Part shown: one piece after another, positions 1 through 5,568 of the stretch
Layout: each line of letters starts with the position of its first letter
Position numbering within the stretch: position 1 is the first letter of the stretch
The notes under the pieces: model-generated
What the model was told of the DNA's origin: nothing
Databases searched by the model: none
The model's input: the letters and a program-made list of their open reading frames with translations, nothing else
Translations under genes and position numbers: made by a program
DNA from: Eubacterium sp.
GTDB lineage: Bacteria; Bacillota; Clostridia; Oscillospirales; Acutalibacteraceae
Reading direction: 5' to 3'
Assembly: GCA_024696725.1 (NCBI GenBank)
Contig: JAILGO010000115.1
Coordinates: forward strand, 1 to 7,390
Length of the DNA: 7,390 bases

Positions 1-140
1 TTTCCTATAACCTTTTGACGGTTAAAGGTAACGGGTAGTCCTTTCAGAAAGTCATACCACAAATGCCGTTCTTCTTTTGTCATTTCTCTGCGTAACTTCT
101 GTGCATAAGGCTTTAGTGTCGGATTATTTGTTTTGTTCAC
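1..140 (-). CDS. DUF559 domain protein (endonuclease-fold), N-terminal fragment
   Basis: The first 46 codons of a gene that continues past the left edge. The visible protein carries LRREMTKEERHLWYDFL (residues 16-32) and FNRQKVIG (39-46). This fits the start of DUF559 proteins, which begin with an LR..MT..E..LW helix and then F.RQ..IG before the D-x-E/D-x-K-like core. The family shares the Vsr-like PD-(D/E)XK nuclease fold, but its cellular role is not established, and the catalytic core is outside the window. The start is GTG at 138-140: an in-frame TGA lies four codons upstream, there is no other start codon between, and a GAGGTG ribosome binding site (146-151, read on the minus strand) sits 5 nt before it. 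That site is the outer end of the adjacent repeat. The gene follows the GPH transporter on the same strand, 135 bp downstream of that gene's stop, and has no clear promoter of its own. Confidence 0.75.
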   Translation of the reverse strand, partial: MNKTNNPTLKPYAQKLRREMTKEERHLWYDFLKGLPVTFNRQKVIG

Positions 141-145
141 ATTTA

Positions 146-223
146 CACCTCATCCGTCTTGCCTTCGGCAATCCACCACCTCATCCGTCGGCGTTGCCGA
201 CACCTTCCCCTCAAGGGGAAGGC
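146..223. repeat. Compound hairpin repeat (dispersed-repeat type)
   Basis: Two direct copies of the 13-mer CACCTCATCCGTC begin at 146 and 177. Each leads into a different small hairpin: TTGCC-TTC-GGCAA (159-171), and GTCGGC-GTT-GCCGAC (187-201). A third perfect hairpin follows, CCTTCCCC-TCAA-GGGGAAGG (203-222). Arms of different sequence at the same structural place suggest that the fold rather than the sequence is kept. The form matches the dispersed intergenic palindromic repeats common in gut Clostridia; their translated shadow often reads PTPSPQGEG. None of the hairpins is followed by a clean T-run, so a simple terminator role is not supported. On the minus strand the end of the repeat provides the GAGGTG ribosome binding site for the DUF559 gene. 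I cannot count other copies from this window. Confidence 0.8.
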
Positions 224-275
224 TTATTATACTTTTACTTCTTTATGACGTACGCCACAACGGTGCTTTATTTTT

Positions 276-1760
276 TTAGTTTTCTTTTCTCTTTTCGCCG
301 AGCGCCTCGGAAATCTTTGCTTTCTTTTCGCCTACGATATCATACTTGAACATCGGGATAATTGAAAGCAGGGCAAGTATACCCGGAACGGCGGTATAAG
401 CGAAGAAGATAATATCCTTAGTCTTAGCGTTAAAGCCGGAAGCTACGCCGCCTTCGATAGCCTTTACGGTATCGGCATAACCCGAGAAGCCTACGAACAC
501 GAGACCGAGAGCTACGCCGAGAGCAAGGCAAACCTTTATTGTAAGAGTAAGGATTGAATACGCCGTACCCTCCATTCTCTTACCCGTTTCGTACTCATAG
601 TAGTCAACACAGTCGGCGGTCATAATCATCGGCATAAGCGTTACGGCACCGAACTGTAAACCGATAAGGAAGAGCGAAGCGAAGAAGAGAACCGTGAGAA
701 CGGAGTTCTTCGGGCTTGCGAACCAGTCGGCGTTCGTCTGACACGCGCCGAACCAGAAGTGGCCGACAATAAATGAGAATACAGAGGCTGCGAAGCCGTA
801 GACCGAAAGAAGAATATACGCCTTCTTTTCGTTAAGCTTTTTAATAAGCATCGGGCAGAGCGCCATACTTATCATCGAGCCGATAGCGGTTACGATACCG
901 AGAACGGCAACAAGATTCTGTGAGCCTAAAAGAGCGTTAGCCGCCTGGACCTGAATACCCATAGACATCTGACGGCCGAAGCCGAGGAAATACGAAACGA
1001 TTACGAGCATAAGCGGTTTATTTTCCTTAAGCGCCGAAACCATTTCCTTAATACCGATTTTTTCGCTCGACTCGGTTACTACTCTTTCCTTATTGATAAG
1101 CGGGATAAGAGCAAAGAGAACGCAACCTAAAACAGCGGTAAGAACGGCTACCCAGAAATACTCGCTCGCAATCATCGGGTTGTCAACCTCGCCCTTTTTA
1201 ACGATTACCTTAGAGCCCTCGGGAATTATTAAACAAACGATAGGTACTATAACAACGCACGCCGAGAAGCCTATCTGTTTAGCGGTATTTGAAATCGAAA
1301 CGACGTTAGTTCTTTCCGTCGGGTTAGGCGTAAGCGCCGCAGCAATACCCTGAGAGGGAACGTCGCCCATAGTCATAGCGATTGACCAGATAAGATATGT
1401 AACGAAAATCCATACGTAAGTAAGCATTCTGTTACTCTTAAACGGTACGTTGATAAATACTACCGCGGTAAAAACAAGAAGCGGAACTATTGAATAAGCA
1501 ATCATTCCCTTGAATTTACCGAGCTTGCTCTTCGAGCGGTCTACCATACCGCCTACAATCGGGTCCGCAACGGCGGAAAGGATTTTTGCGACGAGTATAA
1601 GAATACCGACGATTCCTATTTCTGCGCCTAAAATCGAGGCGTCGAACTCCGCCTGATACGAGTTAAGCAGACCTACGATAGCCTGAAAACCGAAGAGGCC
1701 GAGCGAATAAGCGATAATTTCCTTAACGCTTAAATGCTTTTGCTTGGTGATGTCTTCCAT
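276..1760 (-). CDS. GPH-family (MelB-like) MFS transporter
   Basis: A 494-residue polytopic membrane protein with about 12 hydrophobic segments, full length for the glycoside-pentoside-hexuronide:cation symporter family. Family marks: ADPIVGGMVDR (65-75) followed by GKFKG (81-85) in the first cytoplasmic loop; PSQGIAAALTPNPTERT (135-151), the conserved P...D/P..eR segment; and TADCVDYYEYETGKRMEG (381-398), the C-half signature. Family members usually move sugars or other small organic solutes with H+ or Na+. Aligned by eye to MelB, the Asp of DP is kept (D66), while the positions of MelB Asp55 and Asn58 are Ser62 and Ala65, so cation coupling may differ. The start is supported by AGGAGGG (1766-1772 on the minus strand), 5 nt upstream. 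It is the second gene of an operon, 20 bp after the SDR, so it probably imports or exports the SDR's substrate or product. The substrate cannot be named. No clear terminator follows the stop codon. Confidence 0.9.
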   Translation of the reverse strand: MEDITKQKHLSVKEIIAYSLGLFGFQAIVGLLNSYQAEFDASILGAEIGIVGILILVAKILSAVADPIVGGMVDRSKSKLGKFKGMIAYSIVPLLVFTAVVFINVPFKSNRMLTYVWIFVTYLIWSIAMTMGDVPSQGIAAALTPNPTERTNVVSISNTAKQIGFSACVVIVPIVCLIIPEGSKVIVKKGEVDNPMIASEYFWVAVLTAVLGCVLFALIPLINKERVVTESSEKIGIKEMVSALKENKPLMLVIVSYFLGFGRQMSMGIQVQAANALLGSQNLVAVLGIVTAIGSMISMALCPMLIKKLNEKKAYILLSVYGFAASVFSFIVGHFWFGACQTNADWFASPKNSVLTVLFFASLFLIGLQFGAVTLMPMIMTADCVDYYEYETGKRMEGTAYSILTLTIKVCLALGVALGLVFVGFSGYADTVKAIEGGVASGFNAKTKDIIFFAYTAVPGILALLSIIPMFKYDIVGEKKAKISEALGEKRKEN

Positions 1761-1780
1761 AAATACCCTCCTGTTGTTTA

Positions 1781-2620
1781 TTAATCGTTGAATACTTCCT
1801 TGAAAATATCAACATTAGCCATTTTCATAACTGCGCTGAAGAGCTTAGAGCCGTATACGGGCATAAGCCTGTTAAAGCTTGACATAGCGTGAGCGTCGAA
1901 GCCTCTTACCTGCATAGGATATTTAAACTCTATGCCGCGCATTATCATTCTTACCATTCTGTCGCAGTCGGTTGAAATCATATTCATAACCTTAGCGCCC
2001 TTATCGTTACTTTCCGAGCCCTGATTACGGAATATATCCGTCTTTGTAAAGCCGGGACAAACGAGAGAGACGTACATCTTACCCGCAAATTCAACGCGAA
2101 GCGCCTCGGTAAAGCCCTTAAGCGCCGCCTTGGAAGCGGAATACATCGAGGTTCCCGCAAGAGTCATAAGCGCAGCGGAGCTGTCGATATTGATTACGGC
2201 GGGAGAATCCGACTCAAGCAGCATAGGAAGAAGAGTCTTGGTTGAATAAATACAGGAATAGAAATTAATATTCATAGCCTGATTGATTTCGTCGTAGGAA
2301 TATCTGTCGAAGCGCTTGAACTTGGGAAGAATACCCGCGTTGTTAATAAGAATATCAGGCTTTACGCCGTTTTCCTTAAGCTCAGCGGCAAAGGCTTCCC
2401 AGTTTTCCTTAACCGATACGTCGAAAAGCTTGTACGAGAACTGATTTTTATACTCCTCGCCGAGCTCCTCTATAAACTTCAGCATTTTCGGCTCGCTTCT
2501 TGCTACGCCGATAACGGTACAGCCGTGCTTTTTAATAAGCGTTGCGGCAATGCCTGCTCCCATACCGCCCGAAGCGCCGGTTACGATAGCGGTTTTACCC
2601 TGAAGCCAACAATTACTCAT
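1781..2620 (-). CDS. Short-chain dehydrogenase/reductase (classical SDR)
   Basis: A 279-residue soluble oxidoreductase of the classical SDR family. In order: the nucleotide-binding turn TGASGGMG (14-21), NNAG (93-96), the structural Asn119, catalytic Ser147, Tyr160 and Lys164 (YSASK), and the CPG motif (188-190) after the sixth strand. All active-site residues are present. Arg41 at the end of the second strand (VIGVARS) suggests a preference for NADP(H); that is inference. About 40 residues beyond the usual core (240-279) probably form part of the substrate pocket or a dimer contact. The start at 2618-2620 (MSNCW) is preferred because GGAGG lies 7 nt upstream; an in-frame ATG 33 nt further upstream has no ribosome binding site. 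It is the first gene of the operon with the GPH transporter and is divergent from the TetR regulator. The substrate is unknown: sugar, steroid and other carbonyl substrates are all possible in this family. Confidence 0.92.
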   Translation of the reverse strand: MSNCWLQGKTAIVTGASGGMGAGIAATLIKKHGCTVIGVARSEPKMLKFIEELGEEYKNQFSYKLFDVSVKENWEAFAAELKENGVKPDILINNAGILPKFKRFDRYSYDEINQAMNINFYSCIYSTKTLLPMLLESDSPAVINIDSSAALMTLAGTSMYSASKAALKGFTEALRVEFAGKMYVSLVCPGFTKTDIFRNQGSESNDKGAKVMNMISTDCDRMVRMIMRGIEFKYPMQVRGFDAHAMSSFNRLMPVYGSKLFSAVMKMANVDIFKEVFND

Positions 2621-2656
2621 AATTTTACCTCCGAAAGTAATAATTATACACAATAG

Positions 2657-2685
2657 ATTATACTATACTTTTTTAGCTAATACAA
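2657..2685 (-). promoter_or_regulatory. Putative promoter of the SDR-transporter operon
   Basis: On the minus strand a perfect TATAAT (2657-2662) lies 17 nt downstream of TTGTAT (2680-2685), a weak -35 box. It points toward the SDR start, about 37 nt away. A second TATAAT at 2643-2648 has no convincing -35 box. The weak -35 box and the overlapping palindrome (2684-2698) suit a repressible promoter. The region is very AT-rich, so chance matches are likely and the assignment is tentative. Confidence 0.5.
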
Positions 2686-2698
2686 CAATTTTATTGTT
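2684..2698. promoter_or_regulatory. Candidate TetR operator (perfect palindrome)
   Basis: AACAAT-TTT-ATTGTT, a perfect inverted repeat with 6-bp arms and a 3-bp centre (15 bp in all). It touches the upstream edge of the predicted -35 box of the SDR promoter. TetR-family repressors bind palindromes of about this size, commonly between divergent genes, so binding here could block transcription of the SDR operon. The site is AT-rich, and its assignment rests on position and symmetry alone. Confidence 0.45.
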
Positions 2699-2755
2699 TT
2701 TAAGCAGAGTTTATACACTAAGTATTGATAAATTATACAATATTATTAAAAATGA

Positions 2756-2784
2756 TTGACAAATTTCTAATTATGTGTTATTAA
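2756..2784 (+). promoter_or_regulatory. Sigma-A promoter of the TetR gene
   Basis: A perfect -35 box TTGACA (2756-2761), a 17-nt spacer, and TATTAA (2779-2784) as the -10 box, with an extended TG at 2776-2777. Start of transcription would be near 2791, about 30 nt before the TetR start codon. The -10 box lies within the perfect palindrome TTATTAATAA (2778-2787), which could allow autoregulation but may be only an AT-rich coincidence. AGGAGG (2805-2810) is the ribosome binding site, 9 nt before ATG. Confidence 0.7.
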
Positions 2785-2819
2785 TAAGCATATTAAAATA
2801 AGATAGGAGGACCTGGCAC

Positions 2820-3350
2820 ATGGATAAAAGAATAGTACGCACAAGACTTGCGGTTTTTAACGCAGTGTTTGAGCTGTCAACCGAGAAGGATTTAGACAAA
2901 ATCACTGTTGTTGAGCTTTGCGACAGAGCAGGAATCAACAAAAGTACGTTCTACCTTCATTACAGCAGCATTAACGACTGCTTCCAGAAGTGCTTCGATT
3001 TCTTTACCAGCAAAATTCTTGAGTTCGGTAAGGATATGGATTATACCCGTATGTCACTGGCTCCGGAGGAAACGGTTAAGAAGCTTCTCGACGCGGTTGA
3101 GAACAATCTTGTTTACGTTGAGCGTTTCAGAAAAAGTATGATTTACGACTCGGCTATCAAGGCTGTCAAGGAGAAGTTTATTAACGAAATCTGTGCGGCA
3201 AACAACATTAACATCAAGGACAATTATCACGAGGTCGCTAAGGTGACCTTCCTTGTAGGCGGCTGCGCTGATATTATTATGATGCTCTCCCCCAACTTCA
3301 ACAGAGAAGAGGTTGAGAGGATTATGATTAACGTAATTAAAAGAAAATAA
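2820..3350 (+). CDS. TetR/AcrR-family transcriptional regulator
   Basis: A 176-residue one-component regulator. The N-terminal TetR DNA-binding domain spans about residues 8-50, with a helix-turn-helix ending in the family signature AGINKSTFYLHY (37-48). The rest (about 60-176) is helical and would form the ligand-binding and dimerisation domain; these C-terminal domains diverge greatly, so no ligand can be inferred. The length is slightly below the usual 190-210. The start has AGGAGG at the right distance and its own strong promoter. The gene is divergent from the SDR-transporter operon, with a 199-bp shared control region, the classic layout in which a TetR protein represses the neighbouring operon and is released by a small molecule. 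A hairpin terminator follows directly, so the regulator is a single-gene transcript. Confidence 0.92.
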   Translation: MDKRIVRTRLAVFNAVFELSTEKDLDKITVVELCDRAGINKSTFYLHYSSINDCFQKCFDFFTSKILEFGKDMDYTRMSLAPEETVKKLLDAVENNLVYVERFRKSMIYDSAIKAVKEKFINEICAANNINIKDNYHEVAKVTFLVGGCADIIMMLSPNFNREEVERIMINVIKRK

Positions 3351-3378
3351 AAAGGAACGGTTTACGCCGTTCTTTTTT
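3351..3378 (+). terminator. Rho-independent terminator after the TetR gene
   Basis: The stem GAACGG (3355-3360) pairs with CCGTTC (3367-3372) around a 6-nt loop. The stem can extend through the upstream A-run against the six-T tract at 3373-3378. It begins right after the TetR stop codon and separates this transcript from the downstream hydrolase promoter. Confidence 0.85.
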
Positions 3379-3381
3379 CAT

Positions 3382-3409
3382 TTGACGAAATAATTATTTG
3401 TGTTATAAT
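3382..3409 (+). promoter_or_regulatory. Strong sigma-A promoter of the secreted hydrolase
   Basis: TTGACG (3382-3387), a 16-nt spacer, and a perfect TATAAT (3404-3409) with an extended TG (3401-3402). A second extended -10, TG-T-TATAAT, is repeated at 3415-3423, 14 bp downstream, without a good -35 box. The near-consensus boxes suggest constitutive, fairly strong expression independent of the TetR gene. Confidence 0.75.
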
Positions 3410-3443
3410 AGAATTGTTATAATATTTAACGGAGATGATATTT

Positions 3444-4934
3444 ATGAAAAAAACTATGACTAAAATAGCCTGCGTATTCCTTACGCTCGTTATGGTATTT
3501 TCGATTTCGTCCGTTGCGTTTGCAAAGGAGAACGTCACCCCCGTAATTCTTATCCACGGACTCGGCGGTAATGACCTTTATAAAAACGTCGGAACGGAAA
3601 ACGAGGAATCAATGGCGGGCTACGGCCTCGACGTAAAGACGCTTTTAACCAACAGCGCAATAATGAGCGAGGCGGTTAAGCTTTTATCCGAGGAAACTAC
3701 GCCCGACTACGACGCGCTTTTTGAGGCTCTCGGCGATTATTTTAAAAAGACGGAGCTTAACTGCGACGAAAACGGAAACGCGCCCGAGGGTCAGGGAATC
3801 AACAATTACTGGACGACTCCCCTTTCAAAGCACAAGGATTACTGGCAGGACGCGACCAACGCCGAAAGAGGCATCGCACGCCAGCTCTGTGAAATCCACG
3901 GCGCGAAAAACGTTTATGCGTTTAACTACGACTGGCGCCTTGACGTGCGCTATACGGCAAAGCTTTTAAGAAAGCAGATTGTCGATATAAAGAAGAAAAC
4001 GGGAGCGAAAAAGGTATCGCTTATCGGCTGCTCGCTCGGCGGCGCGGTAATGAGCGCTTACCTCGACGCTTATAAGAAAAAGAACGACGTCGCCCGCTAC
4101 GTTTTCGTTAACCCCGCTATTCAGGGAGTCGACGTCGCAAGGATTCTCAGAATGGACTTCAAGTTCAACAAGAAGTACATCCTCTCATATCTCAAGCACA
4201 TGGAAACCGCATACGACGGCGGAAACAACGCTACGCTCTTCAAGGCTATCGGCGCTATCGGAGATTACAGAATAGGAGTAGCGGTCGATAATCTTAAGGC
4301 GATTACGAAAAATAAGCGGCTTATTAAAAAGCTCTTTAACGTCGTAGTTAAGGATTGGATAGGCAATATCCCCGCATACTGGGAGTGCGTAGCTTATAAC
4401 GACTTCGACGCGTGCGTTAAGAAAATGAGCGCTATCGGCTTTCTTGATAAGAACAGCGGACTTTATAAAAAGATTTCCGCTTACCACAAGGTTCAGGGAC
4501 GCTTCAATAAGAACATTAAGTACGCTAAAAAGCACGGCGCGCAGGTTGCTATTCTCGCAAACTACGGCACGCGCGGTATTCCCGTAACCTCAAAGGCGGG
4601 CAATCACACCGACGTTCTTATCGACACAAAGTACGCCTCGGGCGGAGCTACCGTAGCACAGTACGGCAAGAAGCTTAAGGGTAAGAAGGCAAAGGGAAAG
4701 TACGTTTCTCCCGACAAGGTAATTAACGCAAAGACCTGCGTGCTTCCCGACAACACCTGGTTCACCAGGGATTTGCTTCACATTCAGTATCACTACGGAA
4801 CCGAGGCAACAAAGCTTATCTGTAATATGGTCTGCGGCAAGTTCAAACTCAATCTTAAAACAATTAAGAAAAAGTACGGCTACGCTCAGTTTATGAAGGC
4901 AGGCTCAAATCAGGAGATAACGAATATAGGTTAA
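3444..4934 (+). CDS. Secreted LCAT-like alpha/beta hydrolase (lipase/acyltransferase fold)
   Basis: A 496-residue exported protein. Residues 1-27 are a signal peptide with a Lys-rich start, a hydrophobic core and an AFA cleavage site before KEN. No lipobox Cys, LPxTG or other anchor is seen, so it is probably released outside the cell. The mature part has VILIHGLGG (34-42, oxyanion region), YDWR (162-165, a hallmark of the lecithin:cholesterol acyltransferase-like family) and the nucleophile elbow GCSLG (195-199) with Ser197. Likely triad partners are Asp394 (LIDTKYASGGATV) and His446 or His450 (HIQYH). Family members hydrolyse or transfer acyl groups of lipids and esters; the substrate here is unknown. 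A basic stretch, KKLKGKKAKGK (409-419), lies between the presumed Asp and His. ATG at 3444 is preferred: GGAGA (3431-3435) lies 8 nt upstream, whereas an in-frame ATG at 3435 abuts that site with no spacing. It has its own promoter and terminator, so it is monocistronic. Confidence 0.85.
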   Translation: MKKTMTKIACVFLTLVMVFSISSVAFAKENVTPVILIHGLGGNDLYKNVGTENEESMAGYGLDVKTLLTNSAIMSEAVKLLSEETTPDYDALFEALGDYFKKTELNCDENGNAPEGQGINNYWTTPLSKHKDYWQDATNAERGIARQLCEIHGAKNVYAFNYDWRLDVRYTAKLLRKQIVDIKKKTGAKKVSLIGCSLGGAVMSAYLDAYKKKNDVARYVFVNPAIQGVDVARILRMDFKFNKKYILSYLKHMETAYDGGNNATLFKAIGAIGDYRIGVAVDNLKAITKNKRLIKKLFNVVVKDWIGNIPAYWECVAYNDFDACVKKMSAIGFLDKNSGLYKKISAYHKVQGRFNKNIKYAKKHGAQVAILANYGTRGIPVTSKAGNHTDVLIDTKYASGGATVAQYGKKLKGKKAKGKYVSPDKVINAKTCVLPDNTWFTRDLLHIQYHYGTEATKLICNMVCGKFKLNLKTIKKKYGYAQFMKAGSNQEITNIG

Positions 4935-4941
4935 GAAAACT

Positions 4942-4981
4942 AAAAAGAAGGTTGACTGATTTTTCAGTCAACCTTCTTTTT
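4942..4981. terminator. Bidirectional terminator between hydrolase and GNAT genes
   Basis: A perfect 18-bp stem (4942-4959 with 4964-4981) and a TTTT loop. The stem ends in AAAAAG on the left and CTTTTT on the right, so it gives a U-tract in both directions. It lies 7 bp after the hydrolase stop on the plus strand and 21 bp after the GNAT stop on the minus strand, and probably ends both convergent transcripts. Confidence 0.93.
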
Positions 4982-5002
4982 AATATGACATTTTAACTGC
5001 TG

Positions 5003-5482
5003 TTAAAGCAAATGTGAATATATCATTACGCCGTTAGCTTCACTTACGATACTTGTATTCGGTATTTTGTTTATAAATAAAATACTATTCTTGTTTTCTT
5101 TTTTCACATCAAATAAAACGGATTTAATTCCAAGATTTTTGAGATAGTCTAAAACGGCATTAACGGAATTAAACGCAATTCGTTTTCTTCTGTACGGAGA
5201 AGCGACCCAATAGTACAGAAATATCTCTTTATTCTTTTCGTCATAATCATATAAGCCTACTCTTCCGCATGGCTTGGATTCATAATATATCACGAAAGTT
5301 TCGTCAAACGGCGGTTCTTTTTCGTCTACGTATGAAAAATCATATTTGAGTTGATAATTTTCATCAAACGGAAACCATCGGGAGATTTCTTTTAAATCGG
5401 CTTTGAATAACGGGAAAAGAAGTTCGGCGTTTTCCTTATCAATAGGTTTTAACCGGATTTTTTCATTTACTGTTAATATCAT
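5003..5482 (-). CDS. GNAT-family N-acetyltransferase, divergent
   Basis: A 159-residue protein with the GNAT/RimJ-RimL-like layout: an N-terminal IRLKPIDKENAELLF segment (9-23), CGRVGLYDYD (72-81) as strand 4, IFLYYWVASPYRRKRIAFNSV (87-107) as strand 4-helix 3, and FDVKKENKNS (124-133), where Asn and Ser match the conserved N.xS. Members transfer an acetyl group from acetyl-CoA to amines of proteins, antibiotics or metabolites. The acetyl-CoA loop consensus R/Q-x-x-G-x-G/A reads R98-R-K-R-I-A103, so the central Gly is Arg, and the C-terminal GF motif is also not recognisable. It may be a divergent or weakened enzyme. Start: ATG at 5480-5482, with a GGAG 11 nt upstream; an in-frame TTG at 5501-5503 has no ribosome binding site and is less likely. 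The gene is more AT-rich than its neighbours, which may indicate separate origin. It stands alone, and its promoter is unclear. Confidence 0.75.
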   Translation of the reverse strand: MILTVNEKIRLKPIDKENAELLFPLFKADLKEISRWFPFDENYQLKYDFSYVDEKEPPFDETFVIYYESKPCGRVGLYDYDEKNKEIFLYYWVASPYRRKRIAFNSVNAVLDYLKNLGIKSVLFDVKKENKNSILFINKIPNTSIVSEANGVMIYSHLL

Positions 5483-5518
5483 TTTTAAATACGCTCCGGG
5501 CAAGGATTAATTTAATTG

Positions 5519-5545
5519 GGAGAGCCTTCTTTAAGAAGGCTCTCC
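5519..5545 (-). terminator. Hairpin between the anchored-protein gene and the GNAT gene
   Basis: An 11-bp perfect stem, GGAGAGCCTTC (5519-5529) with GAAGGCTCTCC (5535-5545), and a TTTAA loop. It lies 23 bp after the stop of the anchored protein on the minus strand and is probably its terminator. The U-tract is poor, however (CAATTAAATTAATCC on the minus strand), so termination may be partial and the GNAT gene may be read by readthrough. A TATAAT at 5562-5567 on the minus strand lacks a good -35 box but could start a transcript that carries this hairpin in the GNAT leader. Confidence 0.55.
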
Positions 5546-5568
5546 TAAAGAACGTCTTTTTATTATAT

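Noticed and set aside
203..222. CCTTCCCC/GGGGAAGG hairpin as the transporter terminator
   Set aside because: The stem is strong, but no T-run follows on the minus strand and the element fits a dispersed repeat better. A partial termination effect cannot be excluded.
77..349. Plus-strand 90-codon open frame containing PTPSPQGEG
   Set aside because: It is antisense to the DUF559 start and the transporter end and is made up mostly of the translated repeat; it has no ribosome binding site or family features.
1093..1353. Plus-strand 86-codon open frame
   Set aside because: It lies entirely opposite the first GPH transporter and has no ribosome binding site or recognisable domain.
2621..2653. N-terminal extension of the SDR from the ATG at 2651-2653
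   Set aside because: There is no ribosome binding site before that ATG, whereas GGAGG sits 7 nt before the internal ATG at 2618-2620. The extension also overlaps the predicted transcription start.
2716..2745. Imperfect inverted repeats around TTGATAAATTATACAA as a second operator
   Set aside because: Arms match at only about 5 of 7 positions in a region so AT-rich that such symmetry is expected by chance.
4185..4793. Minus-strand open frames of 116 and 67 codons inside the hydrolase gene
   Set aside because: Both are antisense to a gene with a clear signal peptide and catalytic motifs; neither has initiation signals.
5527..5552. Alternative pairing TTCTTTA (5527-5533) with TAAAGAA (5546-5552) as an attenuator switch
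   Set aside because: It is only 7 A/T-rich pairs against an 11-bp GC-containing stem, so it would not compete well, and no leader peptide or ligand-binding structure is seen.
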